64,000 nucleotides of DNA from Heterodera schachtii (GCA_023374025.1 SIJG01000121.1:76705-140704); one strand, 5' to 3'. Counted from the stretch's first letter, positions 1-10,131 are shown. Numbers and translations are program-made. Notes: generated by a model from the sequence alone, not told the origin.

Positions 1-2
1 TG

Positions 3-416
3 TCGTCTTCTCCGATTGACTTCATTTTACCATTTGATCTGATCAACGAAGTGACTGTGGAGCAATTGACACTGGAAATATACGGAAATGATTGTTGGCT
101 GTTCCGTTGTCCAATTGTATGGGAGGAGCGAAATTGGAAAAATGACTGGGAAGAAATGAGTGCTCAACAGAACCGAATTGACATTCGGATCAGAGATGGC
201 AGATTCGACGACGGGTGAACAATTTAAAATGCTTAATGATTTTATGAGCAAAACGTCGACAAATGCCATTAACCGCATAAAAATTGAATTGATTTATATA
301 ATTTGCAATAGAATAATCGTCGTTTTTTCAGTCTTCTCGACAACGCTTCTCCCGGGTCGAGTGATCAGCAGAAGAAGAAAGTGATCAACCAATTGATTGG
401 TGACGCAATTGTCTGA
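3..416 (+). CDS. Group B F-box-like gene, C-terminal exons only (cut by window edge)
   Basis: This is the end of a Group B gene running in from the left edge. The C-terminal exon (3-214) reads PFDLINEVT, then the hallmark FRCPIVWEERNW, and ends at a GT donor at 215. The acceptor TTTTTTCAG ends at 331. The tail exon (332-416) starts LLDNASPGSSDQQKKK, as in the intact B genes at 14455 and 27808, but reads about ten codons further because the usual stop after QKK is shifted out of frame. Function is unknown; from the intact copies this part would be the C-terminal substrate-side region of an F-box-like protein. Whether the gene is intact cannot be judged from this piece. Confidence 0.7.
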
Positions 417-1129
417 CCGAAATGATTTTGGCACTTTGCTATTTCGATATTGTATATAATGTTTGTATTTGACATTTGCTTGCTAGAAAATGCGTCTATT
501 TCCATTGTATTTTATGTGTATGTAATTAACTGTGAGTAATTAACGTTTATAAAATGGCTAATAATAGAAACGGTAAAAGCTGCGCATATAGAGAATGATC
601 AATAGGAATGCTTACCTAAAAGTTCCTGAGATTCGCGACTTACTCCCGAGTCCGAAAACCCCGAGACACAAAATCCGAGACTTTTCAAAAATTCTCACAC
701 CCTTAAAAATCGATAAAACTTTTATAAATTCATTTTTTCAAAAAAGGTTATGGTCAAAAATACTTAGAAAATAAATTTTTTTCTATTCATAACTTTTTTG
801 AAACCCAACGAAATTTTTTGAAATTTTGCAGTTTTTATTTATTCAAAAGTAAAAATAACCAAAAGAAGGGCATGTGCCACTTACACTTTTGGTAAAAATA
901 AGATGAAATGGGGTGAAATGGAAAGCAGTGATAAAGATAATGAAATTTTGAATGGAGAAGGTGAAATTAGAAAGTCAGACCTCCAACAAAGTGAAAATTG
1001 GTTGTTTTTTAGAGGTTGTAGAAGAGAAAACAAAAAAAAAAATTTTTTTTTTTTTTGAGTAAAATTTTTAGAGAAAGTTTGAGGGATGTTTAGTTTTTTA
1101 ATTTTATTTGAAGAAATTGGAGGTCTGGT
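417..1129. other. Intergenic, AT-rich, no gene seen
   Basis: No coding signal is visible. The 417-600 part matches the downstream flank of other Group B genes (for example 14240-14450 in inverse orientation), including the AATGATTTTGGC and TTAGGCAATATTTAAATGG type stretches. The rest is poly-A/T-rich filler. Short frames here have lysine/phenylalanine-rich random composition. Confidence 0.6.
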
Positions 1130-1700
1130 AGAACTATTTATTGAAAAGTTGAGGGTATTGTTTTCTGAGAGATTGAATTTGATGAACAATTTTGTCAGTT
1201 GGTGGCAATGAAATTAATGCTTCATAACAGACGAGGATTGTTTCGTCAAAAACCTCCGGTTGTTTGGGAATGTCATCGCTGGTCTTCTTCTGGTTTGGTC
1301 CTTCTTCGACAACGGGAGTCGGGGCATTTGTCTGTGAGAGCTGAGTTGCCGGTGCCATCGGAGCTTGATTTTGTTGGCGTTTTCGGACGCGTTCTTCGTA
1401 CTCCTTCTTGAGTTGTTCCTTGGTCAGTGCTGGGCGGACGAACAGACGGGACAGTTTTGTTGAGATCGGAGTCGTGCACGTTCACGTTTCCAGCCTCCGA
1501 GTGCCATGTGTTGGTGTTCGGGTGCTGGCATGATCACCTTGAGCGGGCGCGGTGTTGTTCGCTGCGGGTCGTAGCGGCCGAGGCGAAAGACGGCTGTTGG
1601 CTCAGCCTCAACATCAAGATGGTCCAGAATTTTGGTGGCGACTTTCCTGTCCTCCTGTACACGTTCCGATGGAAGAGCAGCAGTGCTTTCGTCAAAATTA
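1130..1700 (-). pseudogene. ORF1-like fragment of a non-LTR retrotransposon
   Basis: Read on the minus strand, 1700-1460 encodes SERVQEDRKVATKILDHL, then a basic segment with PLKVIMPAPEHQ and WKRERARLRS. This lines up with the ORF1 protein at 37847 (SERVAADRTELSRVLDEL, RLIKIILPASKFQ, WNKKRAHIK). Near 1460 the frame shifts, and the next frame continues RLFVRPALTKEQLKKEYEER, then a proline/threonine-rich tail ending at a stop near 1134. One frameshift therefore breaks the reading frame. The family role is RNA binding and chaperoning for target-primed retrotransposition. It differs clearly from the 37847 copy, so it belongs to a different element lineage or is an older copy. No reverse transcriptase is found beside it. 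Confidence 0.6.
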
Positions 1701-2054
1701 ATAAGTTTTACCAAGATGAACACACCATTCATTCCCATCCATACGAAAAAAATTTTTTTTTTCAAAACAAAAATTTTTATAAAAAATTCAACAAAAAAAT
1801 ATATCCAAATTTAGGGGTGAAATTTGTTAAAATTTCTGTTTTCTCTATGTAAAATTAGTTAAAATTAAGTCAAACATTTTATTTACTGATTGCAATTAGA
1901 AATGGAGTACATTTAGAAATTTTCAGGATTTAAGGGTCCATTCTCAGGGGTGTATTTTTCCGAAATTTTTTAGGTCAATTCTTAGGGATTGTATTTTTCG
2001 TTTATTGCATTTTTGTTAATAATCGCGAAACAAGAACGAAAGTAAGCATAAAAC

Positions 2055-2470
2055 TAGAGATCGGCCTGGACTTGGATCCAGGCCTGGATTTTTCCTGGAC
2101 CTGGATTTTCCTGAATTTTTGTCCAGGAAATCCAGATCCAGGTCAAATGTGAAAAAATCCAGGTCCACTCAAAACAGGAAAAAACCTGGATTTTCCTGGA
2201 CAAAATTTTAGAATTTATTATTCAAGTGACCTATATTTTTTCAAGTTTTCAAAAAATGATTAGGTAAATATATTTAAAAACAAATTATTATTGTAAATTA
2301 GATATTTTTAGATGTTTCAAAGTGAATAAATAATGTTTTCAAACATTTTTCTGATTTTTGAAATGAGTTTCAAAAAATGCAGGTTCAGGCCTGGATCCAG
2401 GTCTCGAGGAGCCTGGATTTTTCCTGGATTTTTGTCCAGGTCCAGGCTTTTTTCAAAATACCGATCTCTA
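2055..2470. mobile_element. hAT-type MITE with CCTGGA-rich ends
   Basis: The element starts TAGAGATCGG and ends CCGATCTCTA, a perfect 10-bp terminal inverted repeat. It is flanked on both sides by the same 8 bases CATAAAAC (2047-2054 and 2471-2478), a perfect target site duplication. The subterminal regions on both sides are packed with CCTGGA/TCCAGG words. An 8-bp duplication and a terminus of the TAGAG type are hallmarks of the hAT superfamily. No transposase is encoded, so it is non-autonomous. Confidence 0.85.
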
Positions 2471-3065
2471 CATAAAACGCTAAAATAAGTACAAAAACTT
2501 ATTTTAAGGCCGAACCTTGAAAATATGCATTTTTAAGCACGAACCGCCAAAATAAGCATTTCTAAGTTCGAATAAATGCGTTAAAACACAAAATTTTCGA
2601 ACAAAAAATCCGGGCCCTACACATCAAGCATGTCAAAACTATCTGTTCTTTTGATCACCTTGATTCCTAGTGACCGATTTGGAAAATCCGATCAGACAAA
2701 TTAGGTAAACGTTTTGGACTTAGAAAAACATTTTTTTTTTTGTATTTAATTGATTTTCATCATTATTATTATTATTATTATTTATTTTTTGTTATTTTAT
2801 TTTTTGTCTTCTTTTCTATCATTTTTCATTTTTGTCTATACATATTTTAATTTAACACAATTTTTTGCCCTTTGTGACACACAAATCGGTTCTTTTCGGT
2901 TTTGTGACCCCCCCTGAAATTTTCAAATAAAAAGTCATTTCTAGGGTAATTTGGGGCGCTGATCACGAATATGATATTTATTTTTCAAAATTCCGAATCC
3001 CGAACCCGAATTCGAACAAAAATTCGAAATTCATAAATTACAAGGAAAACATATTTCTAGGGCTT
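2471..3065. other. Non-coding repeat-rich stretch with ATT microsatellite
   Basis: No gene is seen. An (ATT)n run lies near 2760-2785. From 2950 on there are degenerate copies of the dispersed 'CCCGAACCCGAATTCGAACAAAAA' type repeat, also found near 3100, 3860, 5630, 28080, 34190 and 41930. Confidence 0.6.
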
Positions 3066-3937
3066 TTCGAGGTCGCTGAAAACGGTTATGACATCCATTT
3101 TGGCCAAATTCCAAAACCCGAACCCGGGTTCGAACAAAAAATAGGAAATTTAATTCTCCACAAAATTTAAAATTAAGCGGCTGTAGTATGATGGATTGGG
3201 CCCGTTAAAAAAGCACTCGAAACTTAATCAATCTCTAATGACTTCTTATCATCATAAAAAATAGTCCCTAGGTGCGGGAAAATAAAAAAAAAAACGGTTT
3301 TCGAGCCGGTTTAAATCACGAAAAATTGCACCAAAAATCAGTCAAAAAAACCCACTTAAAATTAAAATTTTCAAACAAATTTGGTATCATTCGAAAGATC
3401 TTTACGAGCTAAGTCTAAAAATCTGGGAATGAAGTCAAGCCGAGGCCATCTAGCACTGGGACAACTGAGTACCAGTGAAAATGGACACTTCAGTATCAAA
3501 GAAATAAAGGATGAACTAAATAATTTGACAAGCTAACTTTCGCAAAAGGGAGCATGCGAAGACGGAGCAAGTAGTGGGGCGAGACGGAGGGCGGAGGAAA
3601 AAGTCTGACGAGCGCCACAGGCGGTTGACTGCGGGGGCCCGAAGGGCCCCCGCCAATCAGTCAACCGCCTGCGGATCACGCGCGGACTTCTTCCGTAGCC
3701 CGTAGTCTCGCCCCACCTACTGGCCGCCGTAGTCGAGTGTGCGGCGGTTTTTTAGCGCAATAAGCAAAAAACAAAAAAATTTTTTTAATTTGTAGTTTAC
3801 GTGCATTGGATCGTTTTTGTTACATATTTTGAATTTTGTGGAGAATTAAATTTCCTATTTTTTGTTCGAATCCGGGTTCGGGTTTTGGAATTTGGCCAAA
3901 ATGGATGTCATAACCGTTTTCACGACCTCGAAAACCC
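3066..3937. repeat. Large inverted repeat (foldback) with GC-rich palindrome in its loop
   Basis: The segment 3066-3170 (TTTTCGAGGTCG through AACCCGGGTTCGAACAAAAA to CTCCACAAAATT) is repeated in reverse complement at 3818-3937. The stem is roughly 105-120 bp with few mismatches and the loop about 650 bp. The right arm stands where the last exon of the neighbouring Group A gene should be, so the element probably removed or displaced that exon. Repeats with the same arm sequence occur singly elsewhere in the window. Confidence 0.75.
3571..3720. repeat. GC-rich palindrome
   Basis: In an otherwise AT-rich region, GTAGTGGGGCGAGAC at the left pairs with GTCTCGCCCCACCTAC at the right. In the middle CAGGCGGTTGACTG-CGGGGGCCC faces GGGCCCCCGC-CAATCAGTCAACCGCCTG with a two-base centre. 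The inner stem is almost perfect over about 25 bp and the outer arms pair imperfectly. It codes for nothing recognisable. Confidence 0.75.
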
Positions 3938-3980
3938 CTATACTTGGGATTTCCAATTATCCGTTTATTGCTCTGCTCAC

Positions 3981-5138
3981 CCAATGCATTTATTATTGTC
4001 AGGCCACAAATTAAATTTGACATTGTTCAAATTGTCGTCCCAATTTTCATAGTTTTCCCACTGAACCGTCGCCGCAATCCCCGCAACAATTATTGGACAC
4101 CGTTTCAGCAGCCAATTACACTCGGATTTTTTCCACAGTGTCAGCTTTTCTTGGGTTGATTTGTTCACCAATTCAAATGGTCCATTTGGCGTTGGTACCG
4201 TATAAAAAATAAGTTGAATATTGTAACTGACAGAAGTGGTGGCAGAGAGAAATGTCTAAACAAAATTGGAAAAACAAAAACAAATTGACGAGAAATAGGG
4301 CGGACCACCTCTTTGAAGTTGTTGACCCATTCGAAATTTGATTCATCAAAATAATGAACGCAATGCAATCGCTTCGGCTGCCCGTCTTTTCTCGGCGTGT
4401 GCACCCATTTTGACAACGCTTGGCCAGCAGTTGCATTTGGCCCATCGTCACAAATTGGATTGGGCAACAGACCACCAGAATAGATTGAATTCAGATGATC
4501 AAGATCGGTGAGAATTGTTGGCGATGTGCGACGACGCAAATTGTCCAAATATTCAGCAGTGTAAAAACTCAAATGGCGAATGTTTGTCGCAAAAATTGGC
4601 CAAATTTGACGGGCCAAAACATCCCAAATTGGTTGTTCATTTGAAATAGACAACTCCAAATCGGTGCCAATTCTGTCCCAAATTTGCTTGTTGGAATGGA
4701 GAAATGCAATGACGGAATGGTCAATGTAGCTGAAAAGGGAACAACATATAGAAAGAAAACTTTCTAATACACATAGAAAATGACGCATTTACTCAATCCG
4801 AAGGTTCTTAAAACGGATTTTGATGGGCAGCGGGCGGTCGGGGAAGGGAAAATCCACAGCATTCCAACCGGCACAAAGCTTCGCTTTTGGTCTTGCTGTG
4901 TACTTGCTAATTGTGATTGTTCTCCGAATTGTCAATTCGCTTTTGCCATCAAAATGCGTGTCCACCAAACAATCGAAACGGTCGGAAAGCAATGCCAATT
5001 TGAGGCCAAGTTGAGGACGGTCAAACAAAGGGAAAATGTCCATCCACACGTCGTTACACACCCAACTGAAATGAGAAATTAGGGGAAAATGAAAAATTAG
5101 GAATTTTATTTAAGAAAATTTCCTTACCGTCTGTTCAT
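3981..5138 (-). CDS. Group A F-box-like protein, last exon missing
   Basis: Exons, read on the minus strand: 5138-5128 (11 nt, ATGAACAGACG), 5065-4793, 4729-4309 and 4255-3981, all with GT donors and AG acceptors and in frame. Exon 2 carries the F-box-like opening VCNDVWMDIFPLFDRPQLGL followed by LALLSDRF and DFPFPDRPLPIKIRF. Exon 3 carries YIDHSV, QPIWDVLARQIWPIFATNIR, DGPNATAGQALSKW and WVNNFKE. Exon 4 carries PFELVNKSTQEKLTLW and WLLKRCPI. The tail exon (PLSPPAEEE type in sister genes) is absent: the sequence after the final donor runs into the inverted repeat at 3818-3937. The likely role, by the F-box-like opening, is an adaptor in ubiquitin ligation; this is inference. It may use a cryptic end or be a recent pseudogene. 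Confidence 0.7.
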
Positions 5139-5983
5139 TTTGATGCAATTAGCTTAATTTGCCCTTTTTCCAATTGTTTGATGTCACAAAAAATAAATTG
5201 TCTGCAAATCCTTTAATCAATGAGCTGGGAATGGAAGGGATTGCAAGTTAATGAAGTGATGAAGGGGGAAATGAAAAGAAAATTGGACAAAACTATCAAT
5301 TTTAAATTTGCAAAATACATTAACACAATGATTCAATTTTTGGCTTCAATTCAAAAAAAAATATTTTTTTTTGTACATTTTAGTTTTCATCTAATCATAA
5401 AATTTGTCAGTTTTTGAACAAAATCATTAAGAAATCGCATTAAAAATTACAAATTTTTCGCCGAGCTCCTGTCCCCAAAATTTTTTGGAAGCGCGCCGCA
5501 TAAAAAACGTTTTCGGGTTTGCTGATCATGAATCTGACATCCATTTCAACTAAATTCGAAGCCCGAACCCTTGTCCGAGTTATTTTCGCACCATAAAATA
5601 ATTTTTTTTTAGTTTGAATTTTCGAGTTTTTGTTCGAATACGGCTCCGGGGTTCGAATTTGGTCGAAATGGGTGTTTCGTGATCAGCAACCCCGAATTTT
5701 AAATGATTTAAAAATAATTTTATTTTTATGGTCTGTAAAGTGCATTATTCCAATAACAATAGTGGAACATGACAGACCTTTTGGAAATATGTTAGGCAAA
5801 CAATTTAAATCTTCTTTTCCAGGACATGGAAATTGTGATACACTTAAATATCTTCAGACCTGTGCTTACTGTTTACACTTTTAAATTGTCTTAAGTATTT
5901 TTAAAAACCTAATTCAATGACGAAATTGTCCACTGACGAATTCGTTTGATAGTAAAAAATTACTTTAATATTTAAACACCATA
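5139..5983. other. Intergenic, no gene seen
   Basis: The first 100 bases are the upstream region of the gene at 3981-5138. Two short copies of the 'GTTCGAATTCGGG/GATCAGCAACCCCG' dispersed repeat lie at about 5500-5700. A frame at 5630-5884 sits partly in that repeat and has no recognisable features. Confidence 0.55.
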
Positions 5984-6105
5984 TACCGTATATTCTCTAA
6001 TTAAGGCCCCGGGGGGGATTATTTTTCAACCTCTTCAGAAAGGGGGACATAATTGGAGACAGGGCTTTTAATGGAGACAGGGCCTTAATTAGAGAATATA
6101 CGGTA
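5984..6105. mobile_element. Short MITE with 26-bp terminal inverted repeats
   Basis: Left end TACCGTATATTCTCTAATTA plus AGGCCC (5984-6009) is matched in exact reverse complement at 6080-6105. The whole element is about 120 bp with a poly-G core, and TA dinucleotides stand at both edges. A Tc1/mariner-type origin is plausible from the TA flanks; no transposase is present. Confidence 0.75.
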
Positions 6106-6351
6106 TATTGAATGAAAGAATTATCGCTATTTGAGTTTAAAATACATTAAAGGAAATAAGTATGTATATAGAACATTTAACGTGAAAATCAAGTCACTGA
6201 CGAAAATATTCACTGTCGAATTCGATCACTGATGAAAAAAATGGAAAACAGTGAAATAAATAAAAATAGTTCACTGACGAAATCGTTTACTGACGAAATC
6301 ATTAGCCACGGATTAAAATTGCACTTTTAATTTAATTAGTCCGTTGTCTCC

Positions 6352-6812
6352 ATCAAAGCGAGGCGTGTGCAACCATTTGGACAACACTTGGCCAACAGTT
6401 GCATTTGGCCCGTCGTCAGCAATCAAATCGGGTAAAAGACCACCAGAATCGATTGAATGCAATTGATCAAAATCAGTGAGAATTGTCGGTGAAGTGCGGC
6501 AACGCAAATTGTCCAAATGGATATGACCGGCAATGCTTAATTGACGAACGTTTGTCGCAAAAACGGGCCAAATTTCACTGGCCAAAACATCCCAAATCAG
6601 TTGGTCATCATCAATGGACAGCTCCAATTTGGTGCCAATTCTGTCCCAAATTTGTTTGTTGGCACGGAGAAATGCAATGACGGAATGGTCAATGTAGCTG
6701 AAAAAGGAACATATAGAAAACTTTTAAACACACACAGAAAAAGACGTATTTACATAATCCGAATGTCATTAAAGCGGATTTTGTTTGGCAGCGGACGGTT
6801 CGGCAGAGGAAT
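6352..6812 (-). pseudogene. Group A F-box-like gene fragment
   Basis: On the minus strand, 6812-6757 holds only the end of the F-box-like exon (RPLPNKIRFNDIRI, then a GT donor). Exon 3 follows at 6697-6352 with YIDHSV, KQIWDRIGT, LIWDVLASEIWPVFATN, DGPNATVGQVLSKWLHTP, then breaks off inside the conserved stretch that should lead to the KRL and NNFKE motifs. The start exon, most of the F-box-like exon, the C-terminal exon and the tail are missing. It is a dead copy. Confidence 0.7.
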
Positions 6813-6939
6813 TTGGTGTCACAAAATTCAGAATATTTAGATAAATTAAATTATCATGCAAATGCTTTAACCAATGAACTTGGAATGGAGGGAATTGTAA
6901 GTTAATGAAGGGGGAAATGAAAAGAAATTTGAAATTTTT

Positions 6940-7030
6940 GCCGTCGGCGTCTATTGGCACCGCCGGACCCTCCCCCTCGCCCATTTCCCAAAAGTTTTTT
7001 GGAAAAATGTGCCGCAAAAAAATTGTTAAG
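6940..7030 (+). repeat. GGCACCGCCGG dispersed repeat, copy 1
   Basis: The core reads TCTATTGGCACCGCCGGACC and is followed by a C-rich tract and TTTTTTGGAAAAATGTGCCGC. The same string in the same order occurs at 11935-12005, 13345-13440 and 46200-46270, and on the other strand at 42720-42815 and 58215-58300. At 45901-46357 it is part of a complete hAT-type MITE, so this is probably a fragment of that family. Confidence 0.65.
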
Positions 7031-7041
7031 ATTTCGGTTTT

Positions 7042-7447
7042 GGCTCTAATGCAGTTTACGCGTCCAATCGACTTTTACGAGTCCAATCAATGACCATCCT
7101 CGGTTTCCTAAGCCATAACTTTTTTCTTACTTGGTAAATCCATATATCCTTGGTATCAATTGAAAGCTTAAAGTCTCAGGAATATATTAATACAAGAAAA
7201 GAGCAAATACGTGCATTAAGCAAAAAATTGCAATGCAAAAACCTGAAACTCATCATTTTTCGCGTATATTCAACAGTAAAATTTTTGTCTGTTGCCTTTA
7301 TCCAAGCATTTCTCTATACAAAAACTTCAGTGAACTTTACGCTCTCGATTGATACCAAGAATGTAAGTTTTGACCAAGTAAGAAAAAAGTTATGACTTAA
7401 GAAACCGAGGATAGTCATTGATTGGACGCGTAAACTGCATTAGAGCC
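7042..7447. mobile_element. Foldback element with long inverted ends
   Basis: GGCTCTAATGCAGTTTACGC (7042 on) is matched in exact reverse complement ending at 7447, and the pairing continues inward through TCAATGACCATCCTCGGTTT, AACTTTTTTCTTACTTGG and TTGGTATCAATTGAAAGCTT. The stem is about 100 bp with mismatches, the loop roughly 200 bp. It is one of several elements sharing the inner 'TATCATTCGAAAGCT' word (others near 23.8, 26.1, 30.1, 35.7, 59.0 and 63.8 kb). No protein is encoded. Confidence 0.75.
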
Positions 7448-7479
7448 TCGATTTTTTGATCCCGAATGTGCTAAAATTT

Positions 7480-7690
7480 ATGATTCGCTAATTTTCTCCC
7501 CAAAATTGTTAAAATCGATAATGGGAGACGAAAAATAAAATATTTGATATATTTTTGATCGAAAAATTGTAAAAATAACTGATTTGAAGCAATTTTGCAA
7601 AATGTTCTGATTTTTTACCCCAAAATCTGATTTTTTGGTCTCGATGTTCTAATTTTGAAAAATTTTCGATCCGCACCCTGCTTTTATAGC
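7480..7690 (+). repeat. Dispersed repeat, copy 1 of 2
   Basis: TCTCCCCAAAATTGTTAAAA through AACTGATTTGAAGCAATTTT to the GAAAATTTTCGATC end is repeated at about 18655-18825 with scattered differences. It is AT-rich and non-coding. It may be the end of an old transposon; no inverted ends were found. Confidence 0.6.
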
Positions 7691-7791
7691 AAGCACTTTC
7701 CTCCCACTACCTAATTTTTCCCCCATTCATTCGTTGACACACCGACTCACTGCTATGGCCATAAATATATAAATGGAACGGTTCGATCAAA

Positions 7792-8022
7792 ATGCTCTCA
7801 TTGTTTGTTTCCGTCATTATTTTCATCATTGTTTTCTATTTGTCCATTGTGATTGTGTCAAAGCATCGTTCTGCTCCTTCATCTCTCACAACAAACATAA
7901 GAAGTCGTCAACCGCGGCTTCAGCATGGAGAAGATCATCTACTTCAAGCTGATGCAAATTGTGCTCACATTGGCATTCATTTGGCAACTCCGTTCACTTC
8001 ACCACTGAAATTTGGATTTTCC
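7792..8022 (+). CDS. Possible 5' exon with N-terminal hydrophobic segment
   Basis: From ATG 7792 the frame starts with a strongly hydrophobic stretch (FVSVIIFIIVFYLSIVIV) followed by a basic, serine-rich segment. A TATA-like ATATATAAATGG stands about 20-30 bases upstream. The frame runs into the truncated end of the BEL/Pao element near 8023. The protein may be membrane-anchored. Its position left of the element and on the same strand as the ILVBL-like exons at 10509 makes it a candidate first exon of that gene, whose human counterpart also begins with a membrane segment, but no residue match proves this. It could be an unrelated small gene. Confidence 0.3.
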
Positions 8023-10131
8023 AGCGACTAAGGGACCCAGTAATGTTTGGATTAAGTGATAGCCCGAGGGTAAACGCTGGATTAATGTTGGCTCGGTTTC
8101 ATAATAATAATCGGCTCCAAGAAGTACAATTGGGGTTGCTGATTGGAAATTAGGTAATGTTTCGGAAAAGGATAACAGTTCACGTGAAAAGGGAAGGTAT
8201 GCGGTTTGACGTGTAAGGGGGTGCATCGCATTTGCTGTGACTAAAATTGTACGGCCATCAGTGAGTTTTAGACCGAAATTTGTGGTAAAAGCGGAAATGG
8301 GTTTATGTTCATCACTGTTAAAGACTACCAAATTAATAGAAGAGGGTTTAAGATTAAGACTCAGCAATTCGGCTTTTTGTAAATCGATATAGGAATGCGT
8401 GCTAGCATCATCCAAAAGACCAATTCCCTTAGTGAATTTAGCAGGGTTTTCTGGGTTAAAAATTGTCACTTCAACGCATTTTAAAAGGATTGGAATCGGA
8501 AAATTATCCTGGAAATTAGAAAAGGTAATGTTATTCTGTGGGGGGAGGGGACTCATTGATTGATTAGTATTTGGTTGATTAGTTGGGAGGGGGCAAATAA
8601 ATCGTTTTGAATTTTTGGGGAAAAAGCTTTGCTCTTCATTTAATTGTGGGTTTGTAATGTCAAAATTGTTGTTAGGTTGCGAGCATAATGCCTCAGGGGA
8701 TGTTTGTGTGTGATTGTTGTGGGCTTGGCCATAGTTAGAAAAGGTTTGAGTACAAAAAGTTGAGGAGGGCTGATGGGTCGGTTTATTACGACAAAGAGCT
8801 CTAGGGTGTGAGCCCTTACACGCTGAACATGTTGAAGGTTGAGTACATTTGTTAGAGAAATGCCCGGGTTTTAGACATTTAAAGCAACGTTTGAGTGCAT
8901 TCAAACGTTCGATTCGACCAGGTATGTCCGAAAAATTGGGGCAATACGAGGAAAAATGCGAGGGCTCATCACAAAACAAACATGGCAATTTTGGAACAAT
9001 TTTAGGCTTTTCGGAAAAATGTCTGGTGTGAGAGGGGGGTTTAAATTTTGACGTATGAAAGGTTAGTGTTGGGAATGCGTCCCCCTGATTGTTAGTATAA
9101 CGTTGATCAGAAGGAGAATGAGATTTGAATGGAGATTGTCTTGCCGGTGTAAATTTGGGCTGAACGGAGTCGATCTGTTCCCTTCTTCTTAGGATATTGC
9201 GCAGCTGATCCTTTAATTTGTCGGTTGACCAATCGTCGGCTTCTTCTTTGGCTCTGAAGATTTCTTCCAAGACGAAACGGGGAAGACGCTGCTCAATTTC
9301 CATGTGAAAAGCGGTGTTGTCGTAGGACTGATTCTGCTGCTTCATTTGCACACAAATACATTCGATTTGATCGAGAAGGGATCGCAAATCGGGACAAAAC
9401 CCGTCGCCCCCCCGAACACGTGGCAAATTTTTGAGGGAATTATGCAGGGAACGGGCGACATCCTCAGGGTTATCATAGCTTTTTGTTAGTAAGTCTAACG
9501 CATCATTGTAGGACTGGTCTGAGATTGGCAAAGGACTAATAAGTGTGAGTGGGGTACCGGACAAGCACTGTTTCAAATAGGTAAATTTTATAGAGTCAGA
9601 AAGGGGTAAATCGTGGACACAAGATTTGAACGAGTTCCAAAAAGATTGGTATTCAACACAATTTCCGGAAAAGTTAGGAAGTTCAGTTTTTGGAAGGTGA
9701 ATAATTGAAGCATTGGTATTAGCGGGGTGAGTAACATTAGGAACATTTGCATGGGGAATTGCGGTTTCCAATTTACGGCGCTGGTCTCGGAGGGAACGGC
9801 TGTACCTTTTAAGGTTATTCAAAGTCTGTGGGAATGGGGTTGTGGCAACGAAGTCATCATAAATAGTGTTATCCGCAGTTCGTTCGTTGCCAGTCATGCT
9901 GGTACGGAGGCTCATCCATCGGTCACTCATGTCGGTTAATTGGGTTAGGAAATCGCTAACGTCAGTTGCTTCATCATCCAGGTCATGGATGATGGTTTGG
10001 ATTTGTCGCTGGTAAACATTATCGGGTTGGCCCTGGGGACGGGCTGGGACAGGGAAATCTCGCTGGTTATTCACAATTTGGACAGCATCGGGATGGATTA
10101 GACCAATGGTGGTTCGGAAATGGGCGCTCAT
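7999..10131 (-). CDS. BEL/Pao Gag-protease polyprotein (C-terminally truncated)
   Basis: The frame runs from ATG 10131 (MSAHFRTTIGLIHPDAVQ) without a stop for about 700 residues. In order: a Gag-like region with LPKTELPNFSGNCVEYQSFW (DUF1759 type), two to three CCHC knuckles (CLFCDEPSHFSSYC, CFKCLKPGHFSNKC, CSACKGSHPRALC), then a retropepsin-like/DUF1758 region with GLLDDASTHSYID and VLLGADYYYETEP. It ends shortly after LLGPLVAG, where the sister copy continues into reverse transcriptase. The last few residues and stop lie past the truncation point. The start at MSAHFRTT was chosen over an upstream Met because the sister element starts at the equivalent MSTHYRTT. The open frame suggests fairly recent truncation. 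Confidence 0.85.
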   Translation of the reverse strand: MSAHFRTTIGLIHPDAVQIVNNQRDFPVPARPQGQPDNVYQRQIQTIIHDLDDEATDVSDFLTQLTDMSDRWMSLRTSMTGNERTADNTIYDDFVATTPFPQTLNNLKRYSRSLRDQRRKLETAIPHANVPNVTHPANTNASIIHLPKTELPNFSGNCVEYQSFWNSFKSCVHDLPLSDSIKFTYLKQCLSGTPLTLISPLPISDQSYNDALDLLTKSYDNPEDVARSLHNSLKNLPRVRGGDGFCPDLRSLLDQIECICVQMKQQNQSYDNTAFHMEIEQRLPRFVLEEIFRAKEEADDWSTDKLKDQLRNILRRREQIDSVQPKFTPARQSPFKSHSPSDQRYTNNQGDAFPTLTFHTSKFKPPSHTRHFSEKPKIVPKLPCLFCDEPSHFSSYCPNFSDIPGRIERLNALKRCFKCLKPGHFSNKCTQPSTCSACKGSHPRALCRNKPTHQPSSTFCTQTFSNYGQAHNNHTQTSPEALCSQPNNNFDITNPQLNEEQSFFPKNSKRFICPLPTNQPNTNQSMSPLPPQNNITFSNFQDNFPIPILLKCVEVTIFNPENPAKFTKGIGLLDDASTHSYIDLQKAELLSLNLKPSSINLVVFNSDEHKPISAFTTNFGLKLTDGRTILVTANAMHPLTRQTAYLPFSRELLSFSETLPNFQSATPIVLLGADYYYETEPTLIQRLPSGYHLIQTLLGPLVAGKSKFQW

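Noticed and set aside
881..1189. Open frame on the minus strand, 102 codons
   Set aside because: Composition is Lys/Phe/Ser-rich low complexity over poly-A/T; no start context, no motif.
4780..5082. Plus-strand frames opposite the Group A exon
   Set aside because: They mirror the F-box-like exon of the minus-strand gene and have no features of their own. The same applies at 15530, 21703, 24616 and 29185.
7792..8031. First exon of the ILVBL-like gene
   Set aside because: Position and membrane segment fit, but no conserved ILVBL residues are present, so it is listed only as a possible exon.
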